Below are positions 1-7,280 of a stretch of DNA of 16,351 nt, in pieces; positions within the stretch are counted from its first letter, which is position 1, and every line of letters begins with the position of its first letter. This stretch comes from JAADHY01 sp964428935 (GTDB lineage: Bacteria; Planctomycetota; Planctomycetia; Planctomycetales; Planctomycetaceae): positions 1 through 16,351 of the forward strand of contig CAYSAG010000097.1 of NCBI GenBank assembly GCA_964428935.1, in the 5' to 3' direction. The notes beneath the pieces were generated by a model. It saw only the letters and a list, made by a program, of their open reading frames with translations. It was not told the origin of the DNA and ran no database searches. A program made the translations under genes and the position numbers.

Positions 1-145
1 GGACGCATCTGGGCGGCAGGTGTCTCGGAGCGGTCTGGGCTCGAGCGGCGGGGGGCCGCGGTGGTCCGGGTTTCCGGAGCCACGGGGCGGACGGCTAGGC
101 CTGTTTGTGGTTGGTCGACTTTAGTTTCTTTTAGACGACCTCGGC

Positions 146-154
146 GGGGAGGGA
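146..154 (+). promoter_or_regulatory. Ribosome binding site deciding the GTG start at 160
   Basis: GGGGAGGGA lies about six bases before GTG 160. The alternative GTG at 61 has only the less well placed GGCGGGGGG stretch ahead of it. This supports the shorter N-terminus that begins directly with a hydrophobic export signal. Confidence 0.55.
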
Positions 155-159
155 CGACG

Positions 160-2457
160 GTGACGACAGCGAGCGTGTTGTGGTCCGTGTTGGCGGTGTT
201 GAGCGCGTTGGGGGCCGGACCGGCTGGAGCGAACCTGATTCAGAACGGCGGGTTCGAGGAACCGGCAGCGCCGTTCTTGTCGCGTCTGTCTGAGTCGGAA
301 CGGAGCTTCTACCCGGGCATGCGGGACGCTCCGGCCGCTGGCTGGGCTTTCGGCGGCGGCTGGGACGGTGGCCGGTACACGGTGCACCTTTCCGACCAAG
401 CTCACTCCGGGCGCCATTCCATCGAAATTCGCTGTCAGCGGAAGGGCCGTGGCGGGATTGCCTCCAGCCCGTTCAAACTCACTCCCGGGACGATTCTGAA
501 AGTGTCGTTTTGGGTGAAGGCGGAAGGGGCCGAGGGCGGCAACATTCTGCTGAACTTCGAAGGGACGCCGGGCGACGGGTGGGAGCGAATGACGATTCCG
601 GGCGGCACGTTCGACTGGAAGCTGGTGACAAAGCGCTGCGTTGTGCCCGCTCGCCGCGCCGGCCCCGAGGGTCAGACCCTGGTGATTTTCATTTACTCGA
701 AGACCACTGGGTCGGTCTGGATCGACGACGTGTCGGTCGAGACGGTCGACGTGAACCGTTTGGCCGAAAGTCCCTCGCCGCCGGCGCTGGCCCCGCCGCG
801 TCCGAAGGCGATTCCGGAACCGCCGGACTCGGTCGGCTACCGCGTCGACACAGCCTCGTCGCTCGTGAAAGTGTTTCCCGACACCGACTACAAGCCGGCC
901 GCTCAGCTGAACAGCTCGGTCCACATTTCGTTGGCCCGCAACGAGTACGAAGACGCTCAGGTGGTCATCGAAGCTCCCTGGCGCGACGTCCGGGTGGACC
1001 GAATCGAGTTTTCCGACCTGCGGGGGCCTGACGGAGCGCTCATTCCGGCCAAGGCGATTTCGTGGTGGCGGGTGGACTTTGTCGAGACGACGTTCGCTCC
1101 CCCCTACGAGGTGCCTCGCGTCGGTTGGTACCCGGACCCGCTGATGCCTGCAGGCCCGTTCGTGGTGCGCCGTCTGTCGCGGACACCCGTTTGGATTTCC
1201 GTCAAGACGTCGAAGGACACGCCGCCCGGGACGTACCGAGGAACGGTCACAGTCGTGCCCAAGGGCTTGCGGCCGACGGTCGTGCCGTTGGAGGTGACGG
1301 TGTGGGACTTCACGGTTCCGGACAAAACACACCTGCGCACCATGACTTGGTTCAACGGGTTCGGCTGGTTTCCTCGACACTACGGCTTCAACCGGCGGAC
1401 GGAAGAAGGCCGGCGGCAACACGAGGCGGCCACGCGGCGCTTCTGGGACATGCTGCTGGAACATCGGCTGGGGCCGGGAGGCGACGTGGCCTCGCACGTG
1501 CCCCGTCGCCGCGGCGGTTACGACTTCAGCGAAATCGACCGGCGACTGGAGTACCTGTTCGCGCGGGGCATGAACGCCTTCATCATGGGCACCGCTCCGA
1601 ATTTGAAGCGGCAGGGGAAGAACGAGTACAGCGCCGAGTTCATCGCTCGGTTTACGGACATGCTTCGGGTGTACGCCGACCACCTGCGTGAGAAGGGCTG
1701 GATCGACAAGGCTTACGTCTACACGTACGACGAAGCTCCCCGGCGTCACTGGGACCAGGTGCGCAAAATCGCTCGAGCCATCAAGAAGGTCGCGCCGGAG
1801 CTGCGCATTCTGCAGTGTCTGAACCAGCCGGAGGGCGTGCGGGCTCTGGCCGACGTGGTCGACGTGTTCGACATTTACGTCGCACAGTACCACAAGACGG
1901 GCGTCCAAGCCTTGCAACAGCGCGGGACCGAAGTCTGGCTGGCCGTCTGTTGCTACCCCATGGACCACCCCAACCTGTTCATCGAGTACCCGTTGATCGA
2001 CGCGCGGCTGTTGCCGCTGTTCTGCTGGAAGTACAGGGCACGGGGTTTCGAGTACTGGTCACCGGCGTCGTGGGGACGCAACGTCCGGCGAAACGGTCAG
2101 GGCCCGATGTGGCCGGAGGTGCCGTGGGACCCCAACACGTTCGGCCGGTACAACGGCGACGGCTACCTGATCTACCCGGGGCCGAACGGCGTGCCGTACC
2201 CGTCCATTCGGCTGAAGGCACTACGCGACGGGTTTGAGGACTACGAGTACTTGTGGCTGTTGCGGAGGTTGGTCGAGAAAGCGAAGGCGAGGGGACTTCG
2301 CGGGGCCGCGCTGACCGAGGCTCAAACCGTGCTCCGAATCGACCCGGTCATCCAGGACGACGGCACGTTCGACTCGAACGAGGACCACTACTTTGCGTTC
2401 CGCGAGCGGGTGGCGCGGTCGATTGTCGCTTTGAGAAAGCTGGTGGGCGAACGGTAG
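160..2457 (+). CDS. Secreted GH123/DUF4091-type glycoside hydrolase with N-terminal carbohydrate-binding-like module
   Basis: A 765-aa exported enzyme. I start at GTG 160, not the upstream in-frame GTG at 61, because GGGGAGGGA at 146-154 is a good ribosome site and residues 1-24 then form a hydrophobic signal ending AGA|N; this signal lacks an obvious basic N-region, so the longer start is not excluded. Residues 25-195 look like a galactose-binding/CBM4_9-type beta-sandwich (NLIQNGGFEE at the front, WIDDVSV at 187-193). Residues about 227-385 fit the beta-domain preceding GH123 catalytic domains, ending in VWDF. The remainder fits the GH123 (formerly DUF4091) barrel with C-terminal LRDGFEDYEYLW. 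The adjacent acid pair D524-E525 (YTYDEAP) matches the Asp-Glu pair of known GH123 enzymes, which are beta-N-acetylgalactosaminidases. The true substrate cannot be read from the sequence. The next gene, 14 bases on, is a relative of the N-terminal module. Confidence 0.85.
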   Translation: MTTASVLWSVLAVLSALGAGPAGANLIQNGGFEEPAAPFLSRLSESERSFYPGMRDAPAAGWAFGGGWDGGRYTVHLSDQAHSGRHSIEIRCQRKGRGGIASSPFKLTPGTILKVSFWVKAEGAEGGNILLNFEGTPGDGWERMTIPGGTFDWKLVTKRCVVPARRAGPEGQTLVIFIYSKTTGSVWIDDVSVETVDVNRLAESPSPPALAPPRPKAIPEPPDSVGYRVDTASSLVKVFPDTDYKPAAQLNSSVHISLARNEYEDAQVVIEAPWRDVRVDRIEFSDLRGPDGALIPAKAISWWRVDFVETTFAPPYEVPRVGWYPDPLMPAGPFVVRRLSRTPVWISVKTSKDTPPGTYRGTVTVVPKGLRPTVVPLEVTVWDFTVPDKTHLRTMTWFNGFGWFPRHYGFNRRTEEGRRQHEAATRRFWDMLLEHRLGPGGDVASHVPRRRGGYDFSEIDRRLEYLFARGMNAFIMGTAPNLKRQGKNEYSAEFIARFTDMLRVYADHLREKGWIDKAYVYTYDEAPRRHWDQVRKIARAIKKVAPELRILQCLNQPEGVRALADVVDVFDIYVAQYHKTGVQALQQRGTEVWLAVCCYPMDHPNLFIEYPLIDARLLPLFCWKYRARGFEYWSPASWGRNVRRNGQGPMWPEVPWDPNTFGRYNGDGYLIYPGPNGVPYPSIRLKALRDGFEDYEYLWLLRRLVEKAKARGLRGAALTEAQTVLRIDPVIQDDGTFDSNEDHYFAFRERVARSIVALRKLVGER

Positions 2458-2471
2458 CAGGAGAGAAGCCG

Positions 2472-3095
2472 ATGCGTGCTTGGTCTGGCGTGGCGGTTGG
2501 GTTCGTACTGTGTCTCACCGTTTGGTCCGTCTGGGCGCAGGACGAGCCGGAAGGGAATCTGATTCGCAACCCGTCGTTCGAGGTGCGCAGTGGTCCGCGC
2601 CGGCCGTACCCGGAGGAGCCTTGGGGCTACGGAGACCTCGACACGGTGGCGAGAAGTCCGTGGGCCCACTGGGGCTACTCCGGCTTTTTCGACGGCGGCG
2701 ACTACGACGTCAAGCTCGGGCCGGGACACACCGGCAAGCTGTGCGCTCGACTGGTCTGCCGTCGACGCGGCCGCGGCGGCATTTGCACGGACGCCATTCT
2801 GGTTCGACCGGGAACCAAGCTGCGGTTTCGCGGCTTTTTCAAGGGTGTCGGAGCTCACGGCCGCTGTTTCGTCAACTTCGAGGGTGACCCGGGCGACGGG
2901 TGGGCTCGCATTGAGCTACCAAGGCAGGCCGACTACGACTGGACCGAGGTGACCGGCGAGGTCACGGTGAAGCCACCGCGTCGTGGCCGCCAGCCGGACG
3001 AGCAAGGCCGAATCCGGATTTACGTCTTCATTTACACTCAGGCCTACGGCGAGCTTTGGATTGACGACGTCTCGCTGACACCGGTTCGGCCGTAG
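2472..3095 (+). CDS. Small secreted carbohydrate-binding-like (galactose-binding fold) protein
   Basis: A 207-aa protein. ATG 2472 is chosen because AGGAGA (2459-2464) sits seven bases upstream and because residues 1-22 are a typical signal peptide (MRAW, hydrophobic core, VWAQ). The mature part is essentially one beta-sandwich module resembling CBM4_9-like domains: NLIRNPSFE near the start, RRGRGGI, NFEGDPGDGWARI, IYVFIY and WIDDVSL at the end. Each block has a counterpart in the N-terminal module of the upstream glycosidase (NLIQNGGFEE, RKGRGGI, NFEGTPGDGWERM, VIFIY, WIDDVSV), so the two probably arose by duplication. The 14-base gap indicates co-transcription. It has no catalytic domain. 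It may bind the same glycan outside the cytoplasm, but the ligand is unknown. Confidence 0.8.
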   Translation: MRAWSGVAVGFVLCLTVWSVWAQDEPEGNLIRNPSFEVRSGPRRPYPEEPWGYGDLDTVARSPWAHWGYSGFFDGGDYDVKLGPGHTGKLCARLVCRRRGRGGICTDAILVRPGTKLRFRGFFKGVGAHGRCFVNFEGDPGDGWARIELPRQADYDWTEVTGEVTVKPPRRGRQPDEQGRIRIYVFIYTQAYGELWIDDVSLTPVRP

Positions 3096-3098
3096 TGT

Positions 3099-3133
3099 CT
3101 CGGCACGCCCGGCGCGGGCCCCGCGGAGCCGAG
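3099..3133 (+). terminator. Possible hairpin terminator after the glycosidase unit
   Basis: CTCGGC (3099-3104) pairs with GCCGAG (3128-3133), enclosing a second GC-rich palindrome (CGCG at 3113-3116 with CGCG at 3122-3125). It begins four bases after the stop codon of the small binding protein. There is no T-tract, so intrinsic termination is uncertain. Confidence 0.35.
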
Positions 3134-3564
3134 GCTGAGCGCGTGGCAAGGGCACGATCTGGGCCGCTGGCAGACTTCGGTTGCGACCAGGGAGTCGCGT
3201 TCGGAGCAAAAGGTCGGCACGGTGCGTTCTTCTTCGGCGGACGGTTCGGCTCATCCGGTGGTTTTGCGGGGCCTGCGCGCTGGGGCCTGTCTGTTCTTGG
3301 GAGCTACCGATTCCACTTCGTGCAGCGGGGCCGGAGCCTTCGCTGCAGGGCGCTTTTGTCGAGTTTGCTTCCGTGGGGCTGTGGGCGGGCAACTCGGTGT
3401 CGCCAGTGCGGTCGTCCGCCGAGACAGGTCCGGTGCGCTCTGGGGCCGGCTCCGCGAACGCCGGTGTGGAGCGTCGCACCTGAACGGGTCAAACCATTCG
3501 ACCCGGGCAGGACGCTGCGGGCGAGGCTGAAAGACGGCTCGGGCGACGTTTTGGTCCCGCCGCG
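3134..3564. other. Spacer with no supported gene
   Basis: All three forward frames stay open for about 100 codons here, for example from 3181 and 3222. Their conceptual products are rich in R, G, S and A, match nothing I recognise, and switch in quality between frames. The frame covering 3301-3483 has moderately coding-like third positions and could be the remnant of a gene, but I see no convincing start. I see no tRNA or other structured RNA. Confidence 0.4.
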
Positions 3565-3570
3565 TATAAT
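3565..3570 (+). promoter_or_regulatory. TATAAT box (-10 element)
   Basis: A perfect TATAAT in the context CGCGTATAATGG, conspicuous in GC-rich DNA. No good -35 hexamer lies 16-18 bases upstream (GGCGAC at 17). It would start a transcript near 3577, running into the doubtful small frame at 3620 and the SHOCT-like gene at 3919. Confidence 0.5.
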
Positions 3571-3577
3571 GGACTCG

Positions 3578-3607
3578 TTCGGTTCGACTAGGAGTTGGCT
3601 CGACGAA
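3578..3607 (+). promoter_or_regulatory. Leader stem-loop abutting a ribosome site
   Basis: TTCG (3578-3581) and TCGA (3584-3587), separated by a GT bulge, are complementary to TCGACGAA (3600-3607), leaving a 12-base loop. The structure begins at about the predicted transcript start and ends one base before GGGAG (3608-3612), so it could mask or present the ribosome site. Function is inferred. Confidence 0.35.
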
Positions 3608-3619
3608 GGGAGACGAAAC

Positions 3620-3922
3620 ATGCTTCGCCCCGGCAAGCGCCTGTCGTGGACGCCGGGCGGTACGAACGGTTTTTGCGTGGGACGCGGACGAACGACCTCG
3701 GGGAAACGACTTAGAACGCGCGGGGAGCGGCCAACCAGCTCCGCAGCTCACGGCAACGCCGGGCCGAAGAAGGCCGGCACTGCGTCGGCGCGGGCGGAGC
3801 TGTTTGGGATGGTTGGTGCGGGTGCTCGGGCTGGACCGCTGGCTGCAGAATCCAGACGACGGCAGGCGGGGGCCGGCGACGTTTTGCGGACCGTGGAGTC
3901 GGCAGGGAGCGAGGTTCGATGA
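3620..3922 (+). CDS. Doubtful small hypothetical protein coupled to the next gene
   Basis: A 100-aa frame starting at ATG 3620, with a well placed AAGGGAG about eight bases upstream and a TATAAT box 50 bases upstream. Its stop overlaps the next start as ATGA (3919-3922), the layout of translational coupling. Against it, the product is a basic R/G/A/S-rich chain (MLRPGKRLSWTPGG at the front) with no recognisable domain, hydrophobic segment or secondary-structure pattern. It may be a translated leader, a real small gene, or an accident of GC-rich DNA. Function unknown. Confidence 0.3.
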   Translation: MLRPGKRLSWTPGGTNGFCVGRGRTTSGKRLRTRGERPTSSAAHGNAGPKKAGTASARAELFGMVGAGARAGPLAAESRRRQAGAGDVLRTVESAGSEVR

Positions 3923-4236
3923 ATCCGGAAACGTCGATTTGGTGGAAGTTGTTGGAGGGGTCGCCTCGCGAGTGGGCGGAGCTGCTGGCGGGGCTGGCAG
4001 TGGTTCTGCTCGCGATTTGGGCAGTCAATCGAATGAGAACATGGTTTCGGGAAGATATGGGTCCTACCGAACGGAACCGTGAATTGTTTCTGCAAATGCG
4101 AGAATTGCACCGTCGGGGTGAGTTAACCGATGACGAATTCCGATCCATCAGAAAGCGACTGCTGGGGACCGAGGGTCCGCAGGGGGAAGGTGTTGACTCC
4201 GACCAGGCCGCCGAATCGCCACAGCGGGAGGGGTGA
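3919..4236 (+). CDS. Single-pass membrane protein with SHOCT-like C-terminal segment
   Basis: A 105-aa protein. ATG 3919 follows AGGGAGCGAGG, a purine-rich ribosome site. Residues about 22-37 (LLAGLAVVLLAIWAV) form one membrane helix, followed by basic NRMRTWFR, which suggests a cytoplasmic C-terminus. Residues about 53-82 (ERNRELFLQMRELHRRGELTDDEF, split by helix turn) match the SHOCT short C-terminal domain pattern: a helix, then hydrophobic-x2-GELTDDEF, then a basic helix ending in LL. SHOCT segments occur at the ends of many membrane or regulatory proteins and probably mediate oligomerisation; no enzymatic role is known. The last 20 residues are acidic and polar. clpX follows 92 bases downstream on the same strand, so the two may share a transcript. 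Confidence 0.75.
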   Translation: MNPETSIWWKLLEGSPREWAELLAGLAVVLLAIWAVNRMRTWFREDMGPTERNRELFLQMRELHRRGELTDDEFRSIRKRLLGTEGPQGEGVDSDQAAESPQREG

Positions 4237-4267
4237 GCGGCGGCTCGCCCGTTGATGGGCAGGTCGT

Positions 4268-4283
4268 GGGCTCGCCCGAGCCC
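4268..4283 (+). terminator. Short GC hairpin between the SHOCT-like gene and clpX
   Basis: GGGCTC (4268-4273), a GCCC loop and GAGCCC (4278-4283) form a perfect 6-bp stem with a tetraloop, 31 bases after the upstream stop. It lacks a T-tract. It may attenuate or process the transcript ahead of clpX. Confidence 0.3.
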
Positions 4284-4328
4284 GAACGCGTTGCTGGTGG
4301 ACGAACAACTGGGAAGGGCAGTTGATCC

Positions 4329-5606
4329 ATGCCTTCAGGAAAAGACTTCTCGTCTGGCAGACACGGCTCGGCCGGCAAAAGACACGCAAGCTGTTCGTTT
4401 TGCCGGAAAAGCTACCGCGAGGTGGGCCCGCTGGTCGAAGGACCGGACGACGTCTACATTTGCGGCGAGTGCATCGACCTGTGCCAGTCGATCTTGGAGC
4501 AAGAGCGGCGACGGCGGGGCGAGGCGCGGAGGCTGTTCAGTCGAATTCCAACACCTCGGGAAATCGTGGAGCACCTGGACCAGTACGTGATCGGGCAGGA
4601 CCGCACCAAGCGGGTCTTGGCTGTCGCCGTACACAACCACTACAAGCGACTGCTGTGCTCCCAGGACGACAGCGACGTCGAAATCGAAAAATCGAACATC
4701 TTGCTGATTGGTCCGACCGGCTGTGGCAAGACGTTGCTCGCTCGCACCTTGGCCAAGTTTCTTCAAGTCCCGTTCGCGATCGGCGACGCCACGACGCTGA
4801 CAGAAGCCGGGTACGTGGGTGAAGACGTCGAGAACTTGCTGCTGAAGCTGTTGCACGCGGCCGACTTCGACATCGAGGCGGCTCAACGAGGAATCGTCTT
4901 CATCGACGAAATCGACAAGATCCGCAAGACCAGCAACAACGTGTCGATCACTCGGGACGTGTCGGGCGAGGGCGTGCAGCAGGCTTTGCTGAAGATGCTC
5001 GAGGGCACGATCGCCAACGTGCCTCCCCAAGGCGGACGTAAGCACCCCGAGCAGCAGTACATCCAGGTCGACACGACGAACATATTGTTCATCTGCGGCG
5101 GGACGTTTGTCGGGCTGGAGGACATCATCGCCAAGCGTTTGGGCCGTCGGACGATTGGGTTCAGCCATGCCGACGAGGTGGAGACGGAACAGCGTCGGAA
5201 CGAGCTGATCGAGCAGGTAACGGTGGACGACATCGTAGAGTTCGGTCTGATTCCAGAACTAGTGGGCCGCTTGCCGGTCATTACGGGGCTGAGCCAGCTG
5301 AGCGAAGACGACTTGGTGCGAATTCTGGTCGAGCCGAAGAACGCCCTGATCAAGCAGTACCAGCGGTTCTTTGAGATGGAGAACGCACAGCTGGAGGTGA
5401 CGGAGGAAGCGTTGCACGAGATCGCTCGAATTGCCCTTCAGCGAAACACGGGCGCGCGCGGGCTCCGGAGCGTGGTCGAGCAGATCATGTTCGACATTCT
5501 GTTTGAGCTGCCGGAGATCGGTGCCGGCAAGCGGTTCGTGCTGACGCCCGAGGTTGTGCGTGGCGAGAAGAAAATGGTAGCCTTGGACGACTCGGCGGCC
5601 GCTTGA
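4329..5606 (+). CDS. clpX: ATP-dependent Clp protease ATP-binding subunit ClpX
   Basis: A 425-aa AAA+ unfoldase, full length for the family. ClpX hexamers recognise tagged proteins, unfold them with ATP and feed them to ClpP in the cytoplasm. Visible marks: an N-terminal zinc-binding domain with C22-x2-C25-x19-C45-x2-C48; Walker A GPTGCGKT (128-135, Lys134); pore-1 loop GYVG (161-164); Walker B IVFIDEID (189-196); RKH loop (237-239); and sensor-2 GAR with Arg377. ATG 4329 is preceded by GGGAAGGG about ten bases upstream. No clpP or tig gene is next to it, unlike in many bacteria. The upstream neighbour is a small membrane protein and the downstream one a transporter. All key residues are intact. 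Confidence 0.98.
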   Translation: MPSGKDFSSGRHGSAGKRHASCSFCRKSYREVGPLVEGPDDVYICGECIDLCQSILEQERRRRGEARRLFSRIPTPREIVEHLDQYVIGQDRTKRVLAVAVHNHYKRLLCSQDDSDVEIEKSNILLIGPTGCGKTLLARTLAKFLQVPFAIGDATTLTEAGYVGEDVENLLLKLLHAADFDIEAAQRGIVFIDEIDKIRKTSNNVSITRDVSGEGVQQALLKMLEGTIANVPPQGGRKHPEQQYIQVDTTNILFICGGTFVGLEDIIAKRLGRRTIGFSHADEVETEQRRNELIEQVTVDDIVEFGLIPELVGRLPVITGLSQLSEDDLVRILVEPKNALIKQYQRFFEMENAQLEVTEEALHEIARIALQRNTGARGLRSVVEQIMFDILFELPEIGAGKRFVLTPEVVRGEKKMVALDDSAAA

Positions 5607-5717
5607 CAGTCGTCGGTCCAAGGCGCCGGCTGGTGGCTCGGGCTCGCAGCGAAGCCGGAAGGCGGAGTGGAAGCCAGTCAGTCGAGTCGTCGGTGAGGAA
5701 GCCGCGCCAGGTGGGCC

Positions 5718-7034
5718 GTGCACGCCGTCGCCGCCTCTCTGAACGGGCTCAACGGGTTGCAACGCGCCATGCAAGACCGAGTGGCTCCGACGTCGAATCG
5801 TCCCGACCAGCCACGTCCGTACCGCTGGTACCACGCCATCGGTCCCGGGCTGATTACGGCGTGCGTGGTCATCGGTCCGGGAAGCATCTTGACCAGCTCA
5901 CAGGTCGGCGCCGAGTACGGCTACCGCATGGCGTGGGTGGTCGTCTTGGCGGCGGTGTGCATGATGGCCTACACGACGCTCGGCGCCCGACTGGGCCTGC
6001 TGTCCTCCGGCCAGTCGCCTGCTGAGTTGTTGTGCCGCTACGCCGGACGCTGGCTGGCCGTCTTGATCGGTTTGGCCGTGTTCTTCATTTCCGCGACGTT
6101 TCAGTTCGGCAACAACTTGGGCGTCCATTCGGCATTCCGCGTCTACTTCGACTTCGACTACACGATCGTCTTTTTCAACCTGCTGGCCATTTTGTTCGTC
6201 TTCGGTTTTCGGAATTTGTACCGAGCCCTCGAGCGACTGATGATGACGTTCGTGGGCATCATGCTGATTTGTTTCGTGGCGAACTTGGCGTTCTCCCGCC
6301 CCAGCGTTACCGAAATGGCCCGTGGACTGGTTCCCAGTCTGACGCAAGGCGTCAACATTTCCTTGTTGGGGCTGGTGGGAACGACCTTTGTCGCGACGGC
6401 CGCGTACTTTCAGGCCTATTTGGTTCAGCAAAAAGGCTGGGGGGAACAGGACGTGCGGAAGGGATTGATCGACGCTCGAGTCGCCGCGGCCATCATGGCG
6501 CTGATCACCATGATGATCATGTTCACCGCTGGTTCGGTGCTTCGTGGGCAGACGCTTTCGGACGTCGGCCAGGTGGCTCAGCAGCTGCGGCCGCTGTTCG
6601 GTCAATGGGGACAAGCGTTGTTCTGCGTGGGCCTGTTTTGCGCGGCCTACTCGTCCTTCTTGGTGAATTCCTTGATCGGCGGCTTCATTCTGTCGGACGG
6701 CCTGGGACTGGGGAGCAAACCGAACGACCTCGGCCCGAAGCTGTTGACCACCGTCGTCCTGCTGACTGGCATGGCGGTGGCTTTGTACGTCATTCGAACG
6801 GACGTGAAGCCCGTGACGGCCATTGTCGCCGCGCAGGCCGTCACGGTCGTCGCGTCGCCTCTGCTGGCCGGCGTGCTGTTGTGGCTGACCAACCGATCGG
6901 ACGTCGTCGGCACGCGCCGGAACGGCGTGGTGCTGAACACACTGGCTGGCTGCGGCTTGTGCTTGTTGCTGGTCATGAGCTGGTATACGGCGGCCTACAA
7001 GATTTGGCCGGCCGTGCAGTCGTGGTGGGGCTAG
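5718..7034 (+). CDS. Nramp-fold transporter lacking the canonical metal-binding motifs
   Basis: A polytopic inner-membrane protein, 438 aa from GTG 5718 or 421 aa from ATG 5769. Neither start has an ideal ribosome site; the coding-like extension tips me to GTG. About eleven hydrophobic helices and the overall layout (IGPGLITA before helix 1, GTTFVATAAYFQAYLVQQ in helix 6) place it in the Nramp/SLC11 superfamily, whose classical members import Mn2+ or Fe2+ with protons. The helix-1 signature DPGN reads GPGS here (residues 53-56), losing the metal-coordinating Asp and Asn. The helix-6 MPH reads VAT (225-227), losing the Met and the His. The rest of the fold looks intact. It may carry another cation such as Mg2+, as described for Nramp-related NRMT proteins, or something else. 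The substrate is unassigned. It is separated from clpX by 111 bases. Confidence 0.8.
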   Translation: MHAVAASLNGLNGLQRAMQDRVAPTSNRPDQPRPYRWYHAIGPGLITACVVIGPGSILTSSQVGAEYGYRMAWVVVLAAVCMMAYTTLGARLGLLSSGQSPAELLCRYAGRWLAVLIGLAVFFISATFQFGNNLGVHSAFRVYFDFDYTIVFFNLLAILFVFGFRNLYRALERLMMTFVGIMLICFVANLAFSRPSVTEMARGLVPSLTQGVNISLLGLVGTTFVATAAYFQAYLVQQKGWGEQDVRKGLIDARVAAAIMALITMMIMFTAGSVLRGQTLSDVGQVAQQLRPLFGQWGQALFCVGLFCAAYSSFLVNSLIGGFILSDGLGLGSKPNDLGPKLLTTVVLLTGMAVALYVIRTDVKPVTAIVAAQAVTVVASPLLAGVLLWLTNRSDVVGTRRNGVVLNTLAGCGLCLLLVMSWYTAAYKIWPAVQSWWG

Positions 7035-7166
7035 CGGAACAGGACCGAGAGGTCACGGCTGGTCCACGAGCCGGAAGCCACCGGTTCGACCAGGCTCGAA
7101 CGCGGACCGCACGAACGAAGGTGGTTCTCGTCGCGCGCGAGCCGCCTTACGCTGACGCACCGGTCA

Positions 7167-7184
7167 CGCCGCGAGCCTGCGGCG
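7167..7184. terminator. Hairpin between convergent genes
   Basis: CGCCGC (7167-7172), loop GAGCCT, GCGGCG (7179-7184): a perfect 6-bp stem in the 246-base gap between the transporter and the convergent aspartate kinase. There is no T-tract on either strand. It could serve as a bidirectional terminator. I see nothing else in this gap. Confidence 0.3.
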
Positions 7185-7280
7185 GCGAATCGTCCACCCC
7201 AGAAGCGGCCCGACGGCACTCAGCCGCGCCGGCCCAGCGGGAAGAGCCGCGGAGCGCGTGTGACTGAGCCGCCGACGCTT

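Noticed and set aside
121..1968. 615-codon open frame on the minus strand, antisense to the glycosidase
   Set aside because: It mirrors the codon bias of the plus-strand gene (few TA-containing codons), has no domain, and the plus-strand frame carries a signal peptide and recognisable domains.
3095..3619. N-terminal part of a 275-codon frame before ATG 3620
   Set aside because: There is no ribosome site at its start, it overlaps the preceding stop region, and its R/G-rich translation has no domain. Only the 3620 start has supporting signals.
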